From positions 310,001 to 374,000 of the forward strand of contig CAWIAG010000002.1 in assembly GCA_963834015.1 (NCBI GenBank): 64,000 nt of DNA, in the 5' to 3' direction. Under the pieces are notes generated by a model, which worked only from the letters and a program-made list of their open reading frames with translations, searched no databases and had not been told where the DNA came from. The position numbers and the translations under genes are program-made. The stretch comes from FEN-1297 sp963834015 (GTDB lineage: Bacteria > Bacteroidota > Ignavibacteria > Ignavibacteriales > Ignavibacteriaceae). Of the stretch, positions 37,503 through 44,770 are shown piece after piece. The stretch's first letter is position 1, and each line of letters opens with the position of its first letter.

Positions 37503-38949
37503 GCATAGGCGTCAACTTAAAAAATAAGTTGCTGTTTGTTCCAAGAATAGTAAATTATTGTATTGCAAGCAATAAGGACTATTCAATGAAGCCAAACAGC
37601 AAAGAAAAAGCAGTAACAATAATAGAGGAAAAATTAAATAAATTATCTATCAATAAGCTATCAAAGCAAAGTAAATTTTGCAAGAGGAAGCCAAAAAAAA
37701 TAACGCCGAAAGATTTGTTAGTGGGATTTTTTATGATGGCCTTCAGTCCGGATAAAAAGTCATATAAGTCATGGGCAATAAAAATAGGATTACTAATAAA
37801 AGATAAAGTATCAAAACAAGCATTATGGAAAAGGATGCAACCAGAACAGATAGAATTCTTAAAGAAAGTACTAAGTTCGGCAATAGACAAAAACATAGGA
37901 AATAAAATAAAAGGCAATACAAATAAAAAATTAAGAGGATTTAAGAATGTAATTCTGGAAGACAGTACACATATAAAGCTAAGCGACAGTTTATGGAAAG
38001 ACTATCCGGGTAACGGATACTGGGACACAGAAGCTAAAAAAGCAATAGTAAAGATTCAGTCAGCATATAACATAATAAAGAAGAATTTTACCCGTTTTGA
38101 AATAACTTCGTTTAGAAAAAATGATCAGGGATATGCGGAAAAGATACTTGAAATAGTAAAAAAGGGAGATTTGTTGATAAGAGATTTAGGATATTTTGTC
38201 TTAAGAATATTCAGAAAGTTAGATGAACAAGGAGTGTTTTTTATAAGCCGGATGAAAAGAGAATTGAAAATAATATCAAAAAAAGAAGAAAAACCGATAG
38301 ATTTAGCAAAGATGTTGAGCAGAAAAGGGCAACTGGATATAGAGGTATTTCTAGGCGAAGAGGAAAGACTGCCGGTACGACTTATAGCCATACCTGTAGA
38401 TCAGGCAGTAGCATCGGAAAGAAGAAGGAAAGCCAGAGCAAATAGGGATAGAAGATGTAATCCGAGCAAAGAGAGTTTATTCTTATTAGGCTGGGAATTG
38501 TTTATTACAAACGTTCCACAAGAAAGGCTGAACCTCAAAGATATCGCAGAAATATATTTTCTTAGATGGCGGATAGAAATAATATTCAAATGTTGGAAGA
38601 GTTACTTCAAGATTACAGAAATCCCTAAGGACGCAAACAAGATCCGGATGGAGTCATACATATACTGTATGCTCATATTTATTGTCCTTTTCCAGGTAGG
38701 TTTTTACAATTATTACATGAAGAGATTATCAAGCAGATCAATAAAAGTTAAAATGCGCGGATTAAGTATGATGCAGGTTATGCAGTACTTGGTCAGTAAT
38801 ATAAATATGTTGGTGTTCGGATTAAAAAACAGTTCCTATAATTTGGAATTAATCCTTGATAAGCAAATATCTTATTATTGTATCTATGAATCTAGACATG
38901 ACAGAGTAAACTATTATGAAAAAATCAATAATTAAGTTGACGCCTATGC
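37503..38949 (+). mobile_element. IS4-type insertion sequence, copy 1 (1447 bp)
   Basis: The element is bounded by perfect 18-bp inverted repeats, GCATAGGCGTCAACTTAA and its complement, and flanked by a 10-bp direct repeat GATTTGGATC (37493-37502 and 38950-38959). The target is the centre of the anticodon-like palindrome of tRNA-like unit 5. It carries one transposase gene and is almost identical to copy 2. Confidence 0.95.
37586..38935 (+). CDS. IS4-family DDE transposase, copy 1
   Basis: A 449-residue cut-and-paste transposase. The DDE residues are Asp126 in LEDSTHIKL, Asp200 in LLIRDLGYF and Glu331 in the YREK box FLRWRIEIIFKCWK, as in IS4-family enzymes. The start is the ATG at 37586 with an AAGGA ribosome site; the frame is open further upstream, even into the flanking tRNA unit, but without a start signal. 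It differs from copy 2 at Glu/Lys in the RMESYIYC stretch. The gene looks intact. Confidence 0.95.
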   Translation: MKPNSKEKAVTIIEEKLNKLSINKLSKQSKFCKRKPKKITPKDLLVGFFMMAFSPDKKSYKSWAIKIGLLIKDKVSKQALWKRMQPEQIEFLKKVLSSAIDKNIGNKIKGNTNKKLRGFKNVILEDSTHIKLSDSLWKDYPGNGYWDTEAKKAIVKIQSAYNIIKKNFTRFEITSFRKNDQGYAEKILEIVKKGDLLIRDLGYFVLRIFRKLDEQGVFFISRMKRELKIISKKEEKPIDLAKMLSRKGQLDIEVFLGEEERLPVRLIAIPVDQAVASERRRKARANRDRRCNPSKESLFLLGWELFITNVPQERLNLKDIAEIYFLRWRIEIIFKCWKSYFKITEIPKDANKIRMESYIYCMLIFIVLFQVGFYNYYMKRLSSRSIKVKMRGLSMMQVMQYLVSNINMLVFGLKNSSYNLELILDKQISYYCIYESRHDRVNYYEKINN

Positions 38950-39105
38950 GATTTGGATCGGGAAGGTTCCCGGTTCTCTTGATTTTGGTGAGATTATTGT
39001 TCTGATTTTTTCGGGGTGTAGCGCAGCCCGGTTAGCGCGTCCCGATTTGGATCGGGAAGGTTCCCGGTTCTCTTGATTTTGGTGAGATTATTGTTCTGAT
39101 TTTTT
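38950..39105 (+). repeat. tRNA-like array, end of unit 5 and unit 6
   Basis: After the first IS the remainder of unit 5 resumes with the duplicated GATTTGGATC. Unit 6 starts at 39012 and the intact tRNA-Pro at 39106, so the 94-bp phase is kept across the whole array. Each spacer ends TTCTGATTTTTT directly before the next CGGGGTG. Confidence 0.95.
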
Positions 39106-39180
39106 CGGGGTGTAGCGCAGCCCGGTTAGCGCGCTTCGTTCGGGACGAAGAGGTCCCCGGTTCGAATCCGGGCACCCCGA
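39106..39180 (+). tRNA. tRNA-Pro (anticodon CGG)
   Basis: A complete cloverleaf: acceptor CGGGGTG/CACCCCG, D arm GCGC/GCGC, anticodon stem CTTCG/CGAAG with loop TTCGGGA (anticodon CGG at 39141-39143), variable loop AGGTC, T arm CCCGG-TTCGAAT-CCGGG and discriminator A. CCA is not encoded. It is the last, and only complete, member of the 94-bp array. Its anticodon arm differs from the array units, which carry a longer self-complementary TCCCGAT/ATCGGGA hairpin instead. Confidence 0.96.
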
Positions 39181-39207
39181 CTTTTTACATTTTTTTTATT
39201 AATTGAA

Positions 39208-39233
39208 CCGGTTAGCGCGTCCCGATTCTGATC
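39208..39233 (+). repeat. tRNA-like fragment, left part before second IS
   Basis: A 5'-truncated tRNA-like sequence begins within the D arm (CCGGTTAGCGCG) and runs into the hairpin TCCCGATTCTGATC, where the second IS is inserted. Its other part continues at 40691-40724. Rejoined, it has an anticodon-like hairpin, a full T arm and the 3' acceptor strand, but no 5' acceptor strand. Confidence 0.88.
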
Positions 39234-40680
39234 GCATAGGCGTCAACTTAAAAAATAAGTTGCTGTTTGTTCCAAGAATAGTAAATTATTGTATTGCAAG
39301 CAATAAGGACTATTCAATGAAGCCAAACAGCAAAGAAAAAGCAGTAACAATAATAGAGGAAAAATTAAATAAATTATCTATCAATAAGCTATCAAAGCAA
39401 AGTAAATTTTGCAAGAGGAAGCCAAAAAAAATAACGCCAAAAGATTTGTTAGTGGGATTTTTTATGATGGCCTTCAGTCCGGATAAAAAGTCATATAAGT
39501 CATGGGCAATAAAAATAGGATTACTAATAAAAGATAAAGTATCAAAACAAGCATTATGGAAAAGGATGCAACCAGAACAGATAGAATTCTTAAAGAAAGT
39601 ACTAAGTTCGGCAATAGACAAAAACATAGGAAATAAAATAAAAGGCAATACAAATAAAAAATTAAGAGGATTTAAGAATGTAATTCTGGAAGACAGTACA
39701 CATATAAAGCTAAGCGACAGTTTATGGAAAGACTATCCGGGTAACGGATACTGGGACACAGAAGCTAAAAAAGCAATAGTAAAGATTCAGTCAGCATATA
39801 ACATAATAAAGAAGAATTTTACCCGTTTTGAAATAACTTCGTTTAGAAAAAATGATCAGGGATATGCGGAAAAGATACTTGAAATAGTAAAAAAGGGAGA
39901 TTTGTTGATAAGAGATTTAGGATATTTTGTCTTAAGAATATTCAGAAAGTTAGATGAACAAGGAGTGTTTTTTATAAGCCGGATGAAAAGAGAATTGAAA
40001 ATAATATCAAAAAAAGAAGAAAAACCGATAGATTTAGCAAAGATGTTGAGCAGAAAAGGGCAACTGGATATAGAGGTATTTCTAGGCGAAGAGGAAAGAC
40101 TGCCGGTACGACTTATAGCCATACCTGTAGATCAGGCAGTAGCATCGGAAAGAAGAAGGAAAGCCAGAGCAAATAGGGATAGAAGATGTAATCCGAGCAA
40201 AGAGAGTCTATTCTTATTAGGCTGGGAATTGTTTATTACAAACGTTCCACAAGAAAGGCTGAACCTCAAAGATATCGCAGAAATATATTTTCTTAGATGG
40301 CGGATAGAAATAATATTCAAATGTTGGAAGAGTTACTTCAAGATTACAGAAATCCCTAAGGACGCAAACAAGATCCGGATGAAGTCATACATATACTGTA
40401 TGCTCATATTTATTGTCCTTTTCCAGGTAGGTTTTTACAATTATTACATGAAGAGATTATCAAGCAGATCAATAAAAGTTAAAATGCGCGGATTAAGTAT
40501 GATGCAGGTTATGCAGTACTTGGTCAGTAATATAAATATGTTGGTGTTCGGATTAAAAAACAGTTCCTATAATTTGGAATTAATCCTTGATAAGCAAATA
40601 TCTTATTATTGTATCTATGAATCTAGACATGACAGAGTAAACTATTATGAAAAAATCAATAATTAAGTTGACGCCTATGC
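39234..40680 (+). mobile_element. IS4-type insertion sequence, copy 2 (1447 bp)
   Basis: It has the same length, 18-bp inverted repeats and orientation as copy 1, and is flanked by the 10-bp repeat GATTCTGATC (39224-39233 and 40681-40690). It sits at exactly the same point of the anticodon-like palindrome of a different tRNA-like unit. Sequence near-identity of the copies indicates recent transposition. Confidence 0.95.
39317..40666 (+). CDS. IS4-family DDE transposase, copy 2
   Basis: A 449-residue transposase nearly identical to copy 1, with the same DDE residues (Asp126, Asp200, Glu331). Its start lies 83 bases inside the element, as in copy 1. The only residue difference I noticed is Lys for Glu in the RMKSYIYC stretch. 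Both copies look intact. Confidence 0.95.
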   Translation: MKPNSKEKAVTIIEEKLNKLSINKLSKQSKFCKRKPKKITPKDLLVGFFMMAFSPDKKSYKSWAIKIGLLIKDKVSKQALWKRMQPEQIEFLKKVLSSAIDKNIGNKIKGNTNKKLRGFKNVILEDSTHIKLSDSLWKDYPGNGYWDTEAKKAIVKIQSAYNIIKKNFTRFEITSFRKNDQGYAEKILEIVKKGDLLIRDLGYFVLRIFRKLDEQGVFFISRMKRELKIISKKEEKPIDLAKMLSRKGQLDIEVFLGEEERLPVRLIAIPVDQAVASERRRKARANRDRRCNPSKESLFLLGWELFITNVPQERLNLKDIAEIYFLRWRIEIIFKCWKSYFKITEIPKDANKIRMKSYIYCMLIFIVLFQVGFYNYYMKRLSSRSIKVKMRGLSMMQVMQYLVSNINMLVFGLKNSSYNLELILDKQISYYCIYESRHDRVNYYEKINN

Positions 40681-40690
40681 GATTCTGATC

Positions 40691-40724
40691 GGGAAGGTCC
40701 CCGGTTCGAATCCGGGCACCCCGA
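40691..40724 (+). repeat. tRNA-like 3' half abutting the GIY-YIG gene
   Basis: After the second IS the tRNA-like unit resumes with the variable region and the complete T arm CCCGG-TTCGAAT-CCGGG and acceptor CACCCCGA, identical to the 3' half of the intact tRNA-Pro. The next base is C and then the ATG of the nuclease gene. Confidence 0.92.
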
Positions 40725-40725
40725 C

Positions 40726-40974
40726 ATGGGTTATTTTACTTATATTCTATATAGTGAAAAACTAAATAAACACTATATTGGACATACTAAGAATATTGAA
40801 CGTCGATTGTTTGAACACAATTCTTTACAGAGTTCTTCAACAAAATCTGGTGCTCCCTGGCTCTTAGTTTTTTTAAAAGAATTTTCAACTAATTCAGAAT
40901 CAATTAAATTCGAATTGAAAATAAAATCCATGAAAAGTAGAAAATTTATTGATGAATTAATTGCAATAAGTTAA
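40726..40974 (+). CDS. small GIY-YIG nuclease starting at a tRNA 3' end
   Basis: An 82-residue stand-alone GIY-YIG domain. The motif pair is YILYS and HYIGHT, followed by the catalytic-type Arg in ERRLFEHN and the GAPWLLVFLKEF strand and KFELKIKSMKSRKF helix common to the UPF0213/YhbQ-like group. It begins one base after the 3' end of a tRNA-Pro-like sequence, with no separate ribosome site. It ends next to another tRNA-like fragment. A decayed copy of its 3' end lies at 42329-42407. Its position suggests a homing-type or element-mobilising nuclease rather than a housekeeping enzyme; that is inference. Confidence 0.9.
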   Translation: MGYFTYILYSEKLNKHYIGHTKNIERRLFEHNSLQSSSTKSGAPWLLVFLKEFSTNSESIKFELKIKSMKSRKFIDELIAIS

Positions 40975-40976
40975 GA

Positions 40977-41064
40977 CGACCCGATTCTGATCGGCCGTGC
41001 CAATTTGCGGGAAGGTTGCCGGTTCTTACATAGTTATCCCTTGGGGAGAATCCGGGCACCCCGA
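40977..41064 (+). repeat. degenerate tRNA-like fragment after the GIY-YIG gene
   Basis: Directly after the nuclease stop comes CGACCCGATTCTGATCGG, then an altered hairpin and GGGAAGGTTGCCGGTTC. A 22-base insertion stands in the T loop, followed by GAATCCGGGCACCCCGA. The T-arm and acceptor pieces match the tRNA-Pro 3' half. With the unit at 40691-40724 it brackets the nuclease gene. Confidence 0.85.
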
Positions 41065-41078
41065 TGATACCATTCAAA

Positions 41079-41103
41079 GCCTGTAAATAAATGATTTACA
41101 GGC
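41079..41103 (+). terminator. terminator after the tRNA/GIY-YIG region
   Basis: A perfect 10-bp stem GCCTGTAAAT/ATTTACAGGC with a 5-base loop is followed by a T-rich stretch. It lies 15 bases after the last tRNA-like fragment and probably ends its transcript. Confidence 0.75.
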
Positions 41104-41285
41104 CTGATTGTTTTTAGAATAATTCATAATCAATTATCTTCTAGTGATTTATGTATTAGAATCCTGCGAACAAACCACTCATTTTGTAAAAAACGTAGTC
41201 GCTTTAAATTCATTTTCACTAAACAAAAATCCGATTTGAATAAATCGTTTTGATATTTTCTGACTATTTTTGATTAAAAATATCT

Positions 41286-41365
41286 ACAATGAAAGCAATA
41301 GTTTTAAATGAAACAGAAGGAATAGACAATGAAAGCAATCGTTTTAAATGAAGCGGGAGGAATAG
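41286..41365 (+). repeat. 40-bp tandem duplication of the oxidoreductase gene start
   Basis: Two 40-bp units (41286-41325 and 41326-41365) both begin ACAATGAAAGCAAT and differ at a few bases. The first has its own ATG (41289), which opens a 20-codon frame ending at 41351 inside the second copy. The second copy is the start of the oxidoreductase gene. Confidence 0.9.
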
Positions 41366-42261
41366 ACAAACTGGTCTATCAAGACATCGAAAAGCCGATA
41401 GTTAAAAGTGGCGAAATTTTGGTGAAAGTGAAAAACATAGGCATGAATCCGATGGATGTTCACATTCGGGGAAATGAACAAATCCTTACGCGTTTCTTGG
41501 GAAGCGAAAGGCCTGCTATTCTCGGTTGGGATATTTCAGGTGATGTGGTTGAAAAAGCTGATGATGTAACTGATTTTGAAATTGGCGACGCTGTTTTTGG
41601 TTTAACTAAGGGAAAAGGCTATGCGGAATATGTGGCGGTCAAATCTGACTTCATGGCTCGCAAGCCGGAAAACATCAGTTACGGGGAAGCTGCCGCTGTA
41701 CCTGTTGTCGGGATTACGGCTTGGGAAGCTTTAATTAAACCCGGCAACGTCAAAAAAGGCGACAAGGTTTTAATCCATGCCGGGTCGGGTGGAGTGGGAT
41801 ATATGGCTATACAACTCGCTAAATACCTTGGAACTACGGTAATTGCCACATCCTCCGCCAAAAATCGTGATTTTGTATTATCACTGGGTGCTGATCAACA
41901 CATTGATTATAAGACCGAAAAATTTTATGAATTAGTTAAGGATGTAGATTTTGTTCTTGATCCCATCGGTGGAGAAACCCGTATGCAATCCCTCGATGTC
42001 GTGAAGAAAAACGGTACGATAGTATCGGTCGTGCCACCACAATTTGAGGAAGCTCAAAAAAAAGCGGGAGAAAAAGGCGTAAATTTGATTCTATTGCTTG
42101 GGCAGGGAAATAAGGAGGAATTGGAATCCCTGGCAAAGCTATTACAAGATGGCATTCTTAAAGTACATATTTCAGCCGTTTATTCATTTTCCCGGATGGC
42201 TGATGCTCATATACAAATAGAAAGCAAACGAACAGTTGGGAAAATAGTTGTTGAACTTTGA
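41329..42261 (+). CDS. NADPH:quinone oxidoreductase-like zinc-free MDR enzyme
   Basis: A 310-residue medium-chain dehydrogenase/reductase of the quinone oxidoreductase group. It has the GroES-like N-terminal domain (MNPMDVHIRG, LGWDISGDVV) and the Rossmann site VLIHAGSGGVGYMAIQLAK near residue 150. The zinc-ligand residues of classic alcohol dehydrogenases are missing. It reduces quinones or enones with NADPH. The gene lies between the tRNA/GIY-YIG repeats on both sides. Its first 40 bases are duplicated just upstream. Confidence 0.9.
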   Translation: MKAIVLNEAGGIDKLVYQDIEKPIVKSGEILVKVKNIGMNPMDVHIRGNEQILTRFLGSERPAILGWDISGDVVEKADDVTDFEIGDAVFGLTKGKGYAEYVAVKSDFMARKPENISYGEAAAVPVVGITAWEALIKPGNVKKGDKVLIHAGSGGVGYMAIQLAKYLGTTVIATSSAKNRDFVLSLGADQHIDYKTEKFYELVKDVDFVLDPIGGETRMQSLDVVKKNGTIVSVVPPQFEEAQKKAGEKGVNLILLLGQGNKEELESLAKLLQDGILKVHISAVYSFSRMADAHIQIESKRTVGKIVVEL

Positions 42262-42328
42262 TGTCAAAAACTTTAGGTGAAAATGAAGCAGCTTTACAGA
42301 CTTGAAACGATCAGCCGGTTTCACATTT

Positions 42329-42407
42329 AGAGTTAATTAAATTCGAAATGGAAATAAAATCGATGGGAAATAGAAAATTTATTAATGAATCAATTGCGAT
42401 AGGTTAA
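42329..42407 (+). pseudogene. remnant of a second GIY-YIG gene (3' end)
   Basis: Translation in frame gives LELIKFEMEIKSMGNRKF then INESIAIG and a stop, which aligns with the C-terminus of the nuclease at 40726-40974 (SESIKFELKIKSMKSRKFID then ELIAIS). The upstream part of the gene is missing. Changes are mostly conservative or synonymous, so the copy diverged for some time before or after truncation. Confidence 0.85.
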
Positions 42408-42459
42408 CGCGTCCCGAATTGAATATGCCGCACCATTATGTGGGAAGATCCCAGGTTTT
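42408..42459 (+). repeat. degenerate tRNA-like fragment after the nuclease remnant
   Basis: The sequence GCGTCCCGAATTGAATATGC, then GTGGGAAGATCCCAGGTT, parallels the fragment after the intact GIY-YIG gene (40977-41064) but is more decayed. It shows that nuclease gene end and tRNA fragment form one repeated unit. Confidence 0.7.
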
Positions 42460-42571
42460 TAAATAGTAATTCTTTTAATATAATCCTTAACATTTTTTAA
42501 TTCTTTGACTACTTCTTAATATTTTATATTTTGATTTGCTATTTTATTGAACTTCAATATTTTTATAGGCT

Positions 42572-43531
42572 ATGAAACCTCTATTATTAATACTTGACGA
42601 TTGGGAAAAACGCATTGCCGCAAGCCCAAGTTGGAACCAATTAAAAGAAATGGTTGATATTGAATTTTTAACGGAGTCAATTAATACAATTCCGGATTCA
42701 TTATTGTCTAATGTCAGTTTTTTAATGGCTATTCGTGAAAGAACCGCATTAAATGATCAGGTATTTGCCAGACTGCCAAAATTAAAATTAGTACTGCAAA
42801 CAGGCGGACACGCATACCACATTGACCTGGAGGCAGCTAAAAAACGTGGTATTGCCGTTGCCCTGGGACGCGGCGGAAAAGCCCCGCTTGCCTCTGTAAC
42901 GGAACTTACAATTGCAATGATGCTTGGTGTTATGCATTTACTGCCGCAAGCACAACAATCTATGTCCATAGGTCAATGGCCCTTGCTGAACGGGCGCACA
43001 TTAAGTGAGCGGCGCTTAGGCATTTTGGGTATGGGCAGATATGGAAAACTTGTGGCCCGGATTGCAAAAAACTCTTTTAACATGAATGTTGTAGCATGGG
43101 CAAGACCCGGGGGCGATAATAACAATTCAGATGATTTCCCAAGAATTTCCCTTGATGATTTACTGCGGAGCAGCGATATTGTAAGCATTCATCTCAGGTT
43201 ATCCCCGGAATCAATAAACCTGTTGAACGCGCAGCGCCTGCAATCCATGAAACCGGGATCAATTTTAATAAATACCGCACGCGGTGCCATTGTAAATGAA
43301 TCAGCATTAATAGACGCATTAATACATGGCCCCCTTGGAGGCGCCGGACTTGACGTATTCACTCATGAGCCGCTTGCACCTGATTCACAACTGCGCTCAT
43401 TTAACAACGTAATCCTTACACCCCATATCGGTTGGACAGTTGAAGAAGTTTTTGAAGAATTCGCACAAATTGCAAGCACTCAACTGCTGCAATACCTGAA
43501 CAAAACATTACCCGGCCAGGTATTGCTGTAA
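42572..43531 (+). CDS. D-2-hydroxyacid dehydrogenase family protein
   Basis: A 319-residue NAD(P)-dependent dehydrogenase of the D-2-hydroxyacid family. The nucleotide site is LGILGMGRYGKLVA. The catalytic residues are Arg in INTARGAIVNE, the Glu of FTHEPLAP and His in LTPHIGWTVEE. It is not close to the other family member in the window, lacking the glyoxylate reductase layout. The substrate is unknown. It is a single gene next to the repeat region. Confidence 0.88.
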   Translation: MKPLLLILDDWEKRIAASPSWNQLKEMVDIEFLTESINTIPDSLLSNVSFLMAIRERTALNDQVFARLPKLKLVLQTGGHAYHIDLEAAKKRGIAVALGRGGKAPLASVTELTIAMMLGVMHLLPQAQQSMSIGQWPLLNGRTLSERRLGILGMGRYGKLVARIAKNSFNMNVVAWARPGGDNNNSDDFPRISLDDLLRSSDIVSIHLRLSPESINLLNAQRLQSMKPGSILINTARGAIVNESALIDALIHGPLGGAGLDVFTHEPLAPDSQLRSFNNVILTPHIGWTVEEVFEEFAQIASTQLLQYLNKTLPGQVLL

Positions 43532-43687
43532 TGTTTTTCTTTTTGGAATTTGTATTGTTACAGATTATTTTACGGTAGAAGAATAAACAAAGGCTATGAC
43601 CATCAGGGTATAGTACTATTATTATAAAATAGAATTACACTCAGTGTGGTTCATAAAAACACAATAATTTAAATCTTAATACTAACT

Positions 43688-44185
43688 ATGGCTCAAAATC
43701 ATTCTTTTGATATTGTTTCAGATATAGACCTTCAGGAAGCAGATAACGCAGTAAATCAGGCGCTTAAGGAAATACAACAGCGTTATGATCTGAAAGACTC
43801 ACACACTGAATTTGTTCTTGATAAAAAAGAAAAAAATATTTCTATCAATACAAAGGACGATTATTCTCTTAAAGCAAGTATTGATATTCTCCAGACTAAG
43901 TTTATCAGGCGAGGAATTTCTATTAAAGCTTTAAAAATAGGCGAGCCTGAACAAGCAAGCGGCGGGAGATTAAAAGTAAAAATTGATCTCCAGAGCGGAA
44001 TATCAAAAGAGAATTCAAAAATAATAACTAAGCTGATTAAAGAGTCTAAATTAAAAGTTACTGCTCAAATTCAGGATGAACAGGTTCGTGTTCAGGCCCC
44101 TAAAATTGATGATCTTCAGGCGGTTATAAAATTAGTTAAGGATGCCGAATTAGACTTCCCTACTCAGTTTGTAAATATGAAATAA
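43688..44185 (+). CDS. YajQ family nucleotide-binding protein
   Basis: A 165-residue protein with the two ferredoxin-like halves of YajQ (UPF0234): it begins HSFDIVSDIDLQEADNAVNQ and continues IQQRYDLKDSHTEF, with RRGISIKALKIGEPEQASGG in the middle and DLQAVIKLVKDAELDFPTQF at the end. Members bind RNA or nucleotides, and in Xanthomonas one is a cyclic-di-GMP effector. The role here is unknown. The gene ends at a strong shared palindrome that may terminate both it and the convergent T9SS gene. Confidence 0.95.
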   Translation: MAQNHSFDIVSDIDLQEADNAVNQALKEIQQRYDLKDSHTEFVLDKKEKNISINTKDDYSLKASIDILQTKFIRRGISIKALKIGEPEQASGGRLKVKIDLQSGISKENSKIITKLIKESKLKVTAQIQDEQVRVQAPKIDDLQAVIKLVKDAELDFPTQFVNMK

Positions 44186-44201
44186 TAAAAGAAATTTTTA
44201 A

Positions 44202-44236
44202 TACGTGATACTCACCTTGAAGGTGAGTATCACGTA
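44202..44236. terminator. 17-bp palindrome, bidirectional terminator candidate
   Basis: Perfect arms 44202-44218 and 44220-44236 around a single G lie between convergent genes. The central 14 bp of each arm (GTGATACTCACCTT) recur at 47106-47134 behind the paralogous T9SS gene, so the element was either copied with the gene or belongs to a dispersed family. Confidence 0.8.
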
Positions 44237-44770
44237 ATTTTACTAGGCATTTATATTTACAAGAGTTTTATTAAAATCATCTTAAATACAACATTTTCTT
44301 GGTAATTATATTATTACCCGCTCTTAATTGATAAAAATATACACCGCTGGACAAACTATGATGTATACTTTTTTGTATATCAAAAGTAACCGAATGTTCA
44401 CCTGCATTTTGATACTCGTTTACAAGAGTAGTCAGTTCATTACCAAGAACATCATAAACCTTAAGGGTTATTATTCCGGTTTTTGCCAACTGCCAGCTTA
44501 TTACCGTTGAAGGATTAAATGGATTCGGATAATTCTGATTCAAAGCAAAGTTATTTAAATTTAAAACCCGATTGATAACGGGACTTAAGTCCGGATAGTA
44601 TTTTGAATATGCCCTCCAAATATCTTTTTTCCCATTTTGATCATGTATCCAGTAAATTGCTATATAAGGAGTATCTTGTTGTGAAATAAATAAAGAAATA
44701 TATGGTGTACCCCATTGTTTGGACAGCTTTTTCCTTAGTTTAAGGTGTATAATTTTAGTTAAATATTTTA

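Larger units (their letters stand above)
42262..42571. other. 310-base gap holding a decayed nuclease/tRNA copy
   Basis: Besides the remnant entered separately (42329-42459), this stretch is A/T-rich and holds only the upstream region of the next dehydrogenase. No promoter was assigned. Confidence 0.5.

Noticed and set aside
37085..39180. CRISPR array
   Set aside because: The 94-bp units are head-to-tail repeats without unique spacers, each unit is recognisably a tRNA 5' part, and no cas gene is present.
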